Program-made: the position numbers and the translations under genes
Shown: positions 11,774 to 21,639 of the stretch, one piece after another
Numbering within the stretch: position 1 is the first letter of the stretch
Layout of the letters: each line of letters opens with the position of its first letter
Assembly: GCA_002077065.1 (NCBI GenBank)
Contig: NAJO01000020.1
Span: 62,001-126,000, forward strand
Direction: 5' to 3'
Origin: Cryoendolithus antarcticus
Taxonomy: Eukaryota; Ascomycota; Dothideomycetes; Cladosporiales; Cladosporiaceae
DNA: 64,000 nt
The notes under the pieces: generated by a model
Told to the model about the DNA's origin: nothing
The model's input: only the letters and a program-made list of their open reading frames with translations
Databases searched by the model: none

Positions 11774-12167
11774 GACAGGATGACGCGATGAGAGGACTCG
11801 CTACGTGGAGATGCCATCACTATCATCAAAGATGCCCGATCCTGTATTGCACACGCCCAACACTGCAGAAGAGGATGCCAAGATCTCTGCTTTGGGTGGA
11901 TGCAAAGCCAATCTGGGACTTCGTATGCAGCTGGTACAGTGCGCTATGCTTTCCACCATGCTTGCAATGATACGTGACCAGTGGTGCACCCCTGACGCCA
12001 CTCTACGTGCCCTATACCGCCGGCTCGACAAGTGGGCCAGAGGAACTTTGCCCAACGCGCTGCGATGTCGTTTCGCTGGGGCTCAATTTCACCTTGCTCG
12101 TAGCGCCTGGCTACGGCCGCGATGCCGCCCATTCTCTTCAGCCGATCTCGTCCTGAGCATGTCCGAC
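11774..12167. other. Convergent intergenic interval
   Basis: Roughly 390 nt between the 3' ends of RXT2 and the Mob gene. A 240-codon plus-strand ORF (11805-12527) runs through it but is antisense to the Mob 3' exon and looks like a shadow. Confidence 0.4.
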
Positions 12168-13254
12168 TCACGCGGCAGCACTCATGGCCTGGCTTCCCCC
12201 CTGGCCCATGCCGCCCGCACTCCCCGGCGCACTCGCCTCCTCCTTCCCCACCTTAGGCAACACCCCCTGCTTCACCCAAAGCTCAACAAGCGGCTGCATA
12301 GGCTCCACGTCCCTCTCCGCAAGCAACCCATACAACCGCCCCACGTTGACAAAATGCACAAAACACGTATTCAACTCCCTATACGCCCCAAGATCCCAAA
12401 ACGCCAACCAGTGAGACCAGTACAAGTGCGCGTAGCAGCGGAACATCTGCTTATACATGTTCTTGAGCTCTGCTTCGTAGCGCTGCGGGAAGCCGGACGG
12501 TTTGCCGAGCCAGTAGGAGGGGTCTGAGGATTGTTGGGAGGGGGAGGGGATGGAGGGAGCCGTGGTAAAGGGGTCGACGGGGAAGAGGGTTGTGTCGAGG
12601 ACTTTGCCGCCAACCCAGGTTTGGATGTGTTTTGTGTAGGTTGGGGCGGGGAGGGGCATGGGGTTGCGGTTCTGGTCGATCCAGGTGTACGATGCGCTGG
12701 AGTGGGAGTGAGTATGGATGTGACGAAGAGGAGGGGGTGATGGGCGCGACTTACGATCCGGCTGACATTGTGGGGCAGGACTGGTCGCTGCAGATTGATT
12801 TGCCACGCGTTGGGTCGACTTCTTGGACAATTTTGAGCATGCCGCCGAGCAGACGGTACTGTTCGGACACTGCACAGGGAGTTAATGGAGGTGTCCTGTG
12901 AGTGAAGTACCACGTTAACATACTCTGATGCGCCAACCATTCACCCTGCTCGACAAGCTGTGGCTTCATCGCTAATGTCATAAAGTTGCCACGCGCGATG
13001 AACCCCGAATGTTCCTCACGGAAGAAAAGCGGGATCTTGTGCGTCGGTACCTGGTTGGTCTGATGTGCTGAGTCGTTGTGCTGCATCGGGGCGGTCAACG
13101 ATGGTGACGCAGGTCCGTTTGGCAATGGCGGCGGAATGAGCGAGGAGGGGCTGTATGTTGTGGGCGATGAAGTGTTGCTTCGATTCGGTGCTTGTGGTTG
13201 GTTTGAGCGTGTGGGGTTTGATCCTCGACCGAAGGCACGTCTGAGAGGTGGCAA
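12168..13254 (-). CDS. Mob1/phocein-family NDR-type kinase activator
   Basis: Three exons, 13254-12924, 12869-12755 and 12696-12168, give 324 residues. Intron 1 (54 nt, branch CATTAAC) and intron 2 (58 nt, GTAAGT donor) have consistent phases. After a Pro/Ser-rich N-terminus of about 75 residues come the Mob blocks: RGNFMTLAMKPQLVEQGEWL, the zinc half-site SICSDQSCPTMSAGS, YTWIDQNRNPMPLPAPTY, and the second zinc half-site AHLYWSHW, then the closing VEPMQPLVELWVKQG. All four zinc ligands (C-X4-C and H-X4-H) are present. Mob proteins bind and activate NDR/LATS kinases or, for phocein types, join STRIPAK. I cannot decide between the MOB2 and MOB3/phocein subfamilies: the MSAGxxYTWI stretch is MOB2-like, while the VEQGEWLAHQ stretch is like a divergent fungal group I remember. 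An NDR kinase gene lies 48 kb away (60944-63076). Confidence 0.88.
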
Positions 13255-14203
13255 GTATCAGTATGCTGCAGGTGCGGATGTCAAAGTGTACGTAGAAGGC
13301 GCGTTGAGCCAACGTCGACGCACGATCTCAATCAGTGGCAAACGTCGCGCGTAGAGCCCAGCGTGAATGCGTGTTGCGTGTTGTACTGTACTGCTGAGAT
13401 CGGCTCCATGAAAGCCATTGCGGTCGTTGGCCATGGAGAAGCGTCGAGGCTCAGAGCTGTGTTGTAACGATTCCTAGTGAGGAATTCTTGCAGGAATGCT
13501 GTCCATGATTGCTCCGGATCATGAAGCAGTTTCGTTCTCCCGAGTGAAGGGAGCCCATCCAAAAGTGGCGGTGCTAATGCTACTACTTGGCCAACGCGGT
13601 GAAGAAGTCTCAATCGTAACATCGCTTCCAGTGTGATCTGGGTTGCCCGTGTCCAGAATCTGCCAAGATGGGAACCGAAAGAAATGGCGGCACTCACAAG
13701 TTGTTCATCCAGGAGGTCATGTTGGCGAGTCCTCGGATCCGGCAAGCGGTATTAAAGTATACCTATATGTGCCCTGCAGATCGCTCAGAAGCATGCGTCT
13801 TGTCCCATGAGTCTGCTCAGACTTGTCAAGGAATAAAGCGATCGGAATGTGGTTGCTTTCTGGATCAACGAGAGCAGGCCGCTGAGTGAAGTAAGAGACT
13901 GATACGGAGTATGGTGAAACAACTCATATGTCTGTGCAAAGGGGGCCAATTGGGCACTTCAGCCACAGCGGTCGAACTTCCGCCTTTTGGTGTGGCTGAT
14001 CTAACTTTACCTCCGCGAAGCACATGCACGCGATTCCACTAGTACATACATTGTTCATTGAGTGCCACCAATTGCTCATGTCAAGTTCTGTACGCTCCTT
14101 CACTACTTGAACCGACCCTACTTGTCCCACTGTAAACACCCCTCATCCCCTCTCACAACCATCGATAGCGCACACACAATCCTCAGATCAGCCCAGCAGC
14201 GCA
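13255..14203. other. Divergent promoter interval between Mob gene and LEO1
   Basis: About 950 nt. A 137-codon minus-strand ORF (13745-13332) has no recognisable features and is probably chance. The end nearest LEO1 is pyrimidine-rich (CCCCTCATCCCCTCTCACAACC, about 14139-14160), typical of a fungal promoter or 5' UTR. Confidence 0.4.
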
Positions 14204-15889
14204 ATGGCTTCAGCGGCCGCGGTAGGCGCGAACATCGCACAGGAGCCCGAGGGTCTCTACGAACGACAGAACGGTATCATCAGCGGAGTGGTCGCGCCAG
14301 GAGAGAAGCTCTTACCAGATGACGCGGACGAAGACGGACCCAATGTCGAAGCTGGCGTGCGGATAGGGAACGGCAAGACAGGGGGAGAGGAAGCCGAGGA
14401 AGGGCAGCCTAGCGGCCCTGCAGTCGAGGACTTGTTTGGCGACGACGAGAGCGAGAACGAGCTGCCGGATGCCCCTTTGTACGCGCTCACAGGACTGCGA
14501 AATACGGGATGATGTACTGACTTCACGGGTAGAGCAAAGCCGCGAGAGCTCGACGACAAGGAGCTCGACTCTGGCGACGATGAGGGCAGGAAGGATCGCG
14601 CTGTGGACGATGCTCAAGAGGATGTGGAGGAGGAAGAGGCAGCAGAGCCGGTCACATCACTCGACGTTGAGATGCCACGGCAAGTCGGCCCCGAGCCCAG
14701 CGATGGCGAGATGTACATCCTCAAGATCCCGCCCTTCATGGCTGTCGAGCCTCGAGCATGGCAGCCCGCCGAGTTCCAGCCACCAAGCGCCGACCACCAC
14801 TCTACCACAGCTGGCCCGACCTTCTCCGCCTTCAACACAGCCATGACCACCCTACGATGGCGACGCTCCCCTTCAGACCGCTCTCAACTCCAATCCAACG
14901 CCCGCATAAATCGCTGGAGCGACGGCTCGCTTACCTTTCAACTAGCCTCAGATCCGACAACACAATACGACATGCCCAGTAACCCCCTGGCCCCTCCTCA
15001 AAGGAACCCTCTAATCCCCACCCCAACCTCCATATGCACCGACAGCAAGAAGTCCGGCCGCTCCAACACCGACTCCGCGAGCCTAGACGAACCCTACAAC
15101 TCCAACAAAGACGCCCTAACCTACCTCGCAACTCCCTACCCCTCCAGCGAAACCGTCCGCATAACGCACAAGATCACCACAGCCCTCTCCATCGCCCAAT
15201 CCTCGGCCATCACCGACGACGCAATCGAGCAACTGCAAAACTCCCTCGCAGCCGCCACAAATGCGACGAAAGTCCAAGGTGTAGGCGCACGGGAGCTGTT
15301 AACCGTAGACGAAGACCCCGAGCTCGAGCGGAAACGCCAAGAGCTCGCAGAACGGGACAAAATGCGCGCCAGGAAGCGGACAGAAGCCCAGCGCGAGCGC
15401 GAACTAGAGCGCTCCGACCGCGCGCTCGGCAAAGTCGGTCTTGGCTCCCGTAGCGCTGGCGGCGGGCTGAATGCGAGCATGCTGGAGGACGAAGAAGGGA
15501 CATTCAGCTCTGCGAAGCGGGCTAAAGGGCCTGGCAAGCCGAGGGCGAAGAAACCGAGACGGCCGAACTCGGAGTATAGCAGTGACGAAGACTACGGGCG
15601 CAAAGGCTTCCAAGTGCGGCAAGAAGAATACGAATCCGACGATGGCTTTCTCGCACGCAGCGATGAGGAAGAGGAGGAAGGCGAGGAGGGCAGCGATGAT
15701 GGGGAGGATCCGGATGATGGAATCGTAGAGGACAGGAGGAGGGAGAGGACGCCGAAGCGGGATCGGGATGTGGGTGGGGAGGAGGATGCGGAGGGGGAGG
15801 TGGAGGAGGATGGCGATGCGGATGCTGCGAAGGCTGCGGAGGGGCGGAAGAGGAGAAAGATTGTTGTTGATGATGAGGAAGAGGAGTAG
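14204..15889 (+). CDS. LEO1: Leo1, Paf1 complex subunit
   Basis: Two exons, 14204-14478 and 14533-15889, separated by a 54-nt intron with a TACTGAC branch; 543 residues. The acidic N-terminus contains the Leo1 tell-tale VEDLFGDDESENELPD and, after the junction, ELDDKELDSGDDEGR. The Leo1 core follows at about residues 150-270: MYILKIPPFMAVEP, LRWRRSPSDRSQLQSNARIN, RWSDGSLTFQLASDPTTQYD, then a helical Arg/Glu-rich segment (RKRQELAERDKMRARKRTEA). The C-terminus is a long Glu/Asp tract ending RRKIVVDDEEEE. Leo1 with Paf1, Ctr9, Cdc73 and Rtf1 rides elongating RNA polymerase II and promotes histone H2B ubiquitination and H3 methylation. Length and layout match other filamentous fungi. High confidence. 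Confidence 0.93.
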
Positions 15890-16445
15890 TGACATATACG
15901 TGAGGCGGACGATAGCAAGCTGTGAAGATACTTCGACAGTGTGTGAACCTATACAACAAGCCTCCAGGCTCATACAACAAGGCACGACTTCAGCTAGAAG
16001 CACGCGCTATTGCTGACGTGGGAGGAGCAAGTCTTCCCGCGCCTTGCCCTGTCAAATTGCGATGCTTCGACTACCACGGTCTCCGACTCCGTCTCCGTCT
16101 CTTTCTGCACCAGGATCCACTGTGAACGAAATCATCGACTCCTGTTCAGGTATCTATTGCCACACTAAAGCAGCTTCGGCGGTCGGTTTGCTATATCCTT
16201 CGGATCCAGGACGGCCTGCAAGTCGACGATATCACTCCATCTCACAGCTCGCCGCACCGCTTCGTCTCGCGATGAGTATGGTACTTGCAAGGATCTCCTT
16301 TCCAGGGATCAAGGACTTCCGCACCGTAAATCAAACCTCCGGCCCTGTCCAATGCGGTCTCGACATCGCACAGGAAATCTTCAGGACCGTCGGCATCTTT
16401 GTGAGGGTCGAAGAGCCCAGTACCTAGACCTGGCAGGAAGGCGTG
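15890..16445. other. Convergent intergenic interval
   Basis: About 550 nt between the LEO1 stop and the 3' end of the BTB gene. It contains a small run of near-repeats (CTCCGACTCCGTCTCCGTCTC, about 16081) but no coding block I can support. Confidence 0.4.
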
Positions 16446-17376
16446 TCAGCTCAGTCGACACATCGCTTGCAGGACGAGCTCCTCTTTCCAGACATGGAAA
16501 TCGACGATCAGTCTACTCATTCCGTCTCCCTGAGGCGTGCTCGCGTATAGATCGGCGGCCAGAGATGTTGGGTAGTATTCCTGATCATCCCGGCGCGTTA
16601 GTATTCCGAAAGACTTAACACATCACCAGAGTGCACTCACCGATCCGTCAACCTTCTCGATCATAGCATCCACGATAGCGTTCCCGAACTTCTCATCCCT
16701 CAAATCCACAGCCAGAAAATACGCGTTCGCCATCCGACCCCACTCGCAATCGACCCAGACAGCATCCTCAGCGCCCACTTCTTCTTCTTCGTTGGGTATA
16801 CGCGTGCAGAGCTTGCCAGTGTATAGCCAGACGCGGTAGAGCTCAAAGGACTCGACCGAGTGGGCTTCGAGGTGAGCGAAGCCGTATTGATACAGCCCTC
16901 GCAATGCTATGATCGTGCTGGTGGGTAGGACGTCGTTGTGGATCGTGGTGAGGGTGCGATAAGGTCCCACGTAGAGGACGAGCATGTAGGTGCCCAGTCT
17001 GGGATTTATTAGCCGGCCGCGCCATTGAAGCTGGCCGTGATCGCAGGACTCACTTCGGCGCCTCATCGATCGAGAATCGACGCTGCGTTGCCGTGCTTTG
17101 GGGCTGTGTAGCCTTGCTGGAAGACTTCGATGGCTTCTGAAAGTTCTTGGTGGCGATCTCAACAGCGTCGTCGGTTCACGGAGGACTTGCGGCTGCGGCG
17201 CTGGGCAGGTGTAAAAGTTTTGGTACTTCTGCTGTTGGAAGTCAGCGCAGCTTTCACTAGTAGGAGCTCAGTACTCACCGATTGGGCAACGCAATCAGGC
17301 GTGGGCTTCTCCGCTGGCCCTTCTGAGGCGTCGCTTCTGGTTTTCGAGGCCTCACGACTTGCTTCAGGCGACCCAT
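16446..17376 (-). CDS. BTB/POZ-domain protein
   Basis: Proposed exons 17376-17279, 17231-17180, 17136-17054, 16998-16641 and 16580-16446 give 241 residues. The last three are secure: the 55-nt intron (17053-16999) has GTGAGT and CTAATAAATCCCAG, and the 60-nt intron (16640-16581) has GTGAGT and joins the core to EYYPTSLAADLYASTP. The 43-nt intron 17179-17137 is short and uncertain; without it the N-terminal frame stops at RRRC. The fold is a fungal BTB: LGTYMLVLYVGPYRTLTTIH (the usual 'VHK' position reads IHN), FELYRVWLYTGKL, WGRMANAYFLAVDLRDEKFG. The basic N-terminus (MGRLKQVVRPRKPEATPQKG) may be a nuclear signal. Such proteins are abundant in filamentous fungi and mostly uncharacterised; some act as Cullin-3 adaptors, but nothing here shows that. 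Confidence 0.7.
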
Positions 17377-17679
17377 GGTTGCAGTGTATGGTCTTCATGG
17401 CGTTGAAGTCTTCCGCTGGGACAAGAAAGTCGACGTTGAAGTGAGGATTGAGTCATGTCGAAGTGGAAGTGAGCGCAGATCATCACGTGAAAGTATGCAG
17501 GCCACGCGAACCGCATACCACTGCTGTTGTCAAGCATGTGATAGCACCAGACTGGGACCTGTCCTTGCGCTTCCTTCATCGTGGTGAATGAACGCAATGA
17601 TCTCTGCGACAGATCAGCAGTGTTGGAGAGTCTATACCATCTATGCAGTCTACTGTACTCTCGCTACTTCATCCCAGAC
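17377..17679. other. Short intergenic interval
   Basis: About 300 nt upstream of the BTB gene and downstream of the nucleoside hydrolase 3' end. No feature seen. Confidence 0.4.
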
Positions 17680-19264
17680 TCACGAGGCGAAGATCTTCTC
17701 CAGCAAGTAAGTCCCAAAGATCCCCGTTCCCGGACTACCCACACACCTACTCAGCCGATTCCCAGCCTTCGCACTCAACCAAGCTCCATGATCACTCGAG
17801 ATATCCTCCTCCAAATCCACCTCCCTCTTCTTCCTACTCCGTCGATCAATTACGCACATTCCCCTTGTCCACTGCCCCGAGGTCTCGACCCGAATGTCCT
17901 CGTCCCTCACCAGCTCCCACTTGGGATCCAGTTGCGTGATACAGTACCAGATTGTCATTGGGTCATGCAGGTGTAGCCCTACTGCGTCGCCTGTAACGTC
18001 GTCTTGCAGCGACTCGACTTTGTGGAAGGTGGAGTTCAGCCAGGCCGAGACCCATTCTGCTAGTGGCGAGCCGGCTGAGATGAGAGGTGCGGTATGGGAT
18101 TGGAACTCGCCTCGCGATATTTCATGTTGTTGCGTGATGTCTAGGGGAAACAGCGTGACGTTCAATTGTTTCGACAGCTTGGCGGGGTAAGGTTGAAGAT
18201 AGGGTGGCGGTGCGTGATCTGTTTGTCGTCCAGCAGGCGTCGGTGGAACGGGAGGCATGGTAGAGTGTGGACTCGGGGATGTCAGGGCGTAGACGCGGGC
18301 TGCTGCGACGGTATCGGCGAAGGTGTTGAATTCAGCGACGGGGGTGACCTGGTTTCTGAGGGTCAGCGCGGTACGGATAGGTCCAGGAGCGTGCTTAAAA
18401 AGGCGGAAGCGCGGCTCTGGAATGTGGAGGCTGGACTTGGATGGACGGGTGGTGGCTGTACATTTCCTACTTCGTAAAGGTTGCCACCCATTACCACGAC
18501 CTCCTTCACTCGTAGGAAGGTCTCTGCATCCTCGGCTGCGGCGATCGCCAGGTTGGTCAAGGGACCGACAGCAACTATAGTGATGGTGTTTGGTTCGTTC
18601 TCGCGGAGCAGCCGTAAGATCTCCAGATGAGCGGGCACTTGTGAAGGAGTGAACAGAGCCGGACTTTCCAACTCTTTGCGGAGCTCGTCGATCTCGGGAT
18701 CCTTGGGCGCCTTCGTGATGTCGAACAATTCCTTCCAGGTGTCTGCAGGCGACAGGTGAGGATGCTGTGTTAGTGTCAGCATCCTAGACAGGCGACATCC
18801 GTCGATCCGCACGTACAGAGTCCGAGATGCCTCCCAGACCATCATTTCCATCTATGCTGGAGTTAGCAATGATCATGTCGCCAGAGGGTTCTTTTATATC
18901 TACGGAAGTAGTCTGCCATGAGCTTCGTGTCCAATAGAGGATGCTCGGGTCCAACAGAGACGATGGGTTTCGTCTTCAGCAATGTCTCGAAGCCGACCTT
19001 ACGGCCATTGGCTTTCCGCCACTCGATCTCCTTCTCGATGTGGTAGAACAGCGAGACGACATTGCGTAGACAGCTTTCTAGTTCGACGTTGCCGTATGTG
19101 GCAGAGACCATTAGCACCTCTAAGTCCTCAGGTGATGCTGCAAATGCTAGCAGCATTGCGAGTGTGTCATCGCATCCCTTTTCGAAAGTCAGCAGATATC
19201 CAGTTCATGACGGTAGAAGCAGCCGAACCGGATCTGTGTCGATGATGACCTTGCGAGGCGCCAT
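17680..19264 (-). CDS. Inosine-uridine-preferring nucleoside hydrolase family protein
   Basis: Five exons: 19264-19229, 19177-18904, 18851-18817 (35 nt), 18764-18462 and 18348-17680; 438 residues. Every junction restores a family motif: MAPRKVIIDTDP joins GCDDTLAMLLAFAA to make the calcium-binding DTDPGxDD loop; the 35-nt exon supplies HGNDGLGGISDS; MGGNLYEVGN joins VTPVAEFNTFADTVAA to give the NxxAEFN motif. Also visible are ITIVAVGPLTNLAIAA and the C-terminal LHLHDPMTIWYCI with the catalytic-site HDP. Introns are 51, 52, 52 and 113 nt. Enzymes of this family cut the N-glycosidic bond of ribonucleosides for salvage; fungal members also act on nicotinamide riboside. The substrate here cannot be read from sequence. 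The first ATG has only 36 coding nt before intron 1. The C-terminal 60 residues, rich in basic and acidic residues, are less conserved. Confidence 0.9.
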
Positions 19265-19938
19265 TTTCCGAGCGATCAATATTGAGAAAAAGTACTATGT
19301 GTTCAATTCTAGACTGATCAAGTGCTGTTGCTTGTGCAATGATCGCAATCGATGTACCTCAAGGCGCACTGAGTGCAGAGCGTCGAGATCGATGACGAAG
19401 TCGATCAGGAAGATATATGGACAAATTCGAGACAATACTCAACCGCTTATCAAGTACACCGCCAGGGCGTACAGATCGTCGAAACACCCACATCCCGTGG
19501 TGTTGGCTTCGATGAAGTCCCCGCCAAGCACCGACGCGAGTCAGCGAGCAAAACCTCAAAACCTCAGCAACCGATTCGATCTTTTTCTCTTCTTTCTCTA
19601 CAATGTCTAATCAGGCCACTATTAGAGTCTCGGTTCAAACGATCAGTGTTTGAGCAGGGTATAAGGCCCCTTTTCACGTGCTCCCGTGCGCCTAAGAGCG
19701 AATACTTCCGCCCTCGTTCAACTCTGGCCTTGATTTCTATGGACTGAGGTAGAATTGTTGGGTGGTACAGACTTTGTACATATCTCTACCCATGTGACGA
19801 CTTGGCCGTTGGATCCAGCAGGCGAAATGTAGTTGGGCTGAGATGCCTGGATCACTGGCCTTGGGCTCGTTGCCGCATCTTCAGGCTGATGTAAAAGTTA
19901 GACCGCTGCACAGTAAGAGTCTGGATAGAGACTGAACG
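19265..19938. other. Intergenic interval
   Basis: About 670 nt between the nucleoside hydrolase start and the CMC4 stop, both on the minus strand. It holds the hydrolase promoter and the CMC4 3' UTR. Chance ORFs only. Confidence 0.4.
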
Positions 19939-20329
19939 TCACCGAAGCAAGTTGGCTTTTGGACAGCTAACAGTCGACGCCTCGTCGCCATTGCGCTGGT
20001 AGAAGAGGTTGCAGCACTCATACAGCGCGTCGACCTGGCACAGCGAAGTTCAGTTCAATATCAAATCGAGAGCATCACTCGGCTGCGCAGGACTGACCTG
20101 CATCTGGCACTTCGACTCATCGTAGCCATTCCGTTGTATGCATGCTATAGTATCGTACTCTGTCAGCTGGATCAAATATTGCCGCAAGCTGCCTTCACTG
20201 ACCTTGAATGGCACATGCTCGTGGGTGACAAGGCGGGTCAAACTTCACATCCTTTTCCAGAGTGCTCTGCCATCAATCAATCAATCAGCACTACTGGCTC
20301 GCTCACGTAACACACAGCCTTCTCACCAT
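19939..20329 (-). CDS. CMC4: Cmc4-like twin-cysteine mitochondrial protein
   Basis: Four exons: 20329-20327 (just the ATG), 20266-20203, 20144-20098 and 20034-19939; 69 residues. Introns are 60, 58 and 63 nt; the first donor is ATG|GTGAGA and the others begin GTCAGT. Joined, the protein reads MSTLEKDVKFDPPCHPRACA, then the CAIQACIQRNGYDESKC half, YECCNLFYQRNGDEA, and ends VSCPKANLLR. The spaced cysteines are those of the Cmc4 branch of CX9C proteins, which are imported into the intermembrane space by the Mia40 disulfide relay. Yeast Cmc4 has no clear function; the human relative CMC4 lies in the MTCP1 locus. All cysteines and the NGYDESKC motif are intact. None of the exons makes an ORF of normal annotation length with the right ends, so automatic prediction could easily miss it. 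Confidence 0.88.
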
Positions 20330-20824
20330 ACTGCTGCCTCACTCAACACTTCTTGTTACTTCTCGCAGTAAACTCGTGACTTCACGTGCATTCTCGTCGT
20401 GCCTTTTGAGTACGAGAAGCCTTCACGTCATCTTTGTAGGTCTTGGCAGTCGCAACCGCGGCACCACTTCACCTTCGTCTTGATCGCAACACTCCTTGCC
20501 ACACTCACGGTAAGACGAACTACACACTCCAATACATAGGGACGAAGGTAAGCTACTCCCACACAAGTTTACAGAAGCGTGTAGTCTTGCCTCACGAACA
20601 AGGCAACCGCGACTGTGCCACCAAAGCTAATCCTCACTCGTTGACAAAAGGCGTCCTTCACTCTCACTTCCCGACCACTTCATACCACAACACCAACCCC
20701 GTGCGATCACGCGCCAGTCTTAGTCAGCCACGAGCAACTGTAAAGCACATTCCGCTGCCTAATCAGTCTCCTCGAGCACCACAACCTCCTCCAACAACCA
20801 AACACCCCACCAACAAACCACTCC
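20330..20824. promoter_or_regulatory. Divergent promoter between CMC4 and SUMO
   Basis: About 495 nt between the start codons of two divergent genes. The SUMO-proximal half (20640-20824) is C/A-rich and G-poor, e.g. ACAACCTCCTCCAACAACCA, like a fungal 5' UTR or core promoter. A short TCAA tetranucleotide run (about 20272-20286) lies inside CMC4 intron 1. Confidence 0.5.
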
Positions 20825-21179
20825 ATGTCCGACGCCCCTCCATCCCCCGGCGGCGAAGAGGCCCCACCAGCCCAGTCCGAGCACCTCAATATCAAAGTTA
20901 CCGACAGCAACAACGAAGTCTTCTTCAAGATCAAGCGCACGACACAGTTGAAGAAGCTGATGGATGCCTTCTGCGAGCGTCAGGGCAAGAGCATGCAGAG
21001 TGTTAGGTTCCTGTTTGATGGGACTAGGGTGATGCCGGATGATAATCCGCAGAGTGTGAGTTGGCCTGAGCGGGACTGTAGGGCGCTATGATCGGTGTGC
21101 TGACCCTTCGTTGTAGCTCGACATGCAGGATGGCGATACGTTGGAGGTGCATCAGGAGCAGATCGGAGGCGCTTGGTGA
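20825..21179 (+). CDS. SMT3: SUMO (Smt3-type small ubiquitin-like modifier)
   Basis: Exons 20825-21055 and 21117-21179 (61-nt intron, GTGAGT donor, GCTGACC branch, TTGTAG acceptor) give 97 residues. After a short Pro/Glu-rich tail (MSDAPPSPGGEEAPP) comes the ubiquitin-like fold: HLNIKVTDSNNEVFFKIKR, LMDAFCERQGKSMQSVRFLF, DGTRVMPDDNPQSLDMQDGD, TLEVHQEQIGG. The chain ends GG-AW, so a Ulp1-type protease would remove the last two residues to expose the di-glycine used for conjugation to lysines. The length is that of fungal SUMO. No consensus psi-K-x-E acceptor lysine is obvious in the short N-terminal tail, so classic poly-SUMO chain formation through this tail is not evident. Confidence 0.95.
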
Positions 21180-21639
21180 GCGAAGGAGCCTATGGTGATG
21201 AGAAACGCGGGAGCCGATCGAGATGGAGACCTCGGGGTGTGAACGGGATACGACATATCACATGACATGAGTGGATGCGTGAGGAGCGCAGGTGGCGAAG
21301 TTGAAGTGGCCTGGTGTTGGAAGCGGTCTCGTGGTAGGCAGCGTCGACTTTACAGTCTGCCAGCCTGCTGAGCAAGGCGCCTGCACAGCTTCGACATACT
21401 TATGGATTAGCTTGGCGTCCCGTCAGGTAGTGTACTTGGTTTTGCTTGAGACTTGTTCATTTACTCACACCTTGTTTTGGCGACCACGCTGGATCTGAGA
21501 GTTGCGCCGCTAGTTCCTAGCGGCCCCAGCTGGCCTCAAGCTTTCTGGTCGCATCATAAATAGCACTTTGATTCGTCTACTCGGACTTGCAATTTATGTT
21601 TGAAAGTATGTACACATGACCGTCTACCAATCTATCACC
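21180..21639. other. Convergent intergenic interval
   Basis: About 460 nt between SUMO and the fused succinyl-CoA ligase gene. No coding block supported. Confidence 0.4.

Noticed and set aside
11805..12527. 240-codon plus-strand ORF
   Set aside because: Its second half is antisense to the well-supported Mob 3' exon and its translation is Arg/Pro/His-rich without motifs; a shadow frame.
13332..13745. 137-codon minus-strand ORF upstream of the Mob gene
   Set aside because: No domain, no good splice connection to the Mob exons; treated as chance.
17680..21179. Possible metabolic gene cluster (P450, hydrolase, oxidoreductase)
   Set aside because: The P450, nucleoside hydrolase and AIF-like gene are far apart and separated by housekeeping genes; there is no backbone enzyme such as a PKS, NRPS or terpene synthase.
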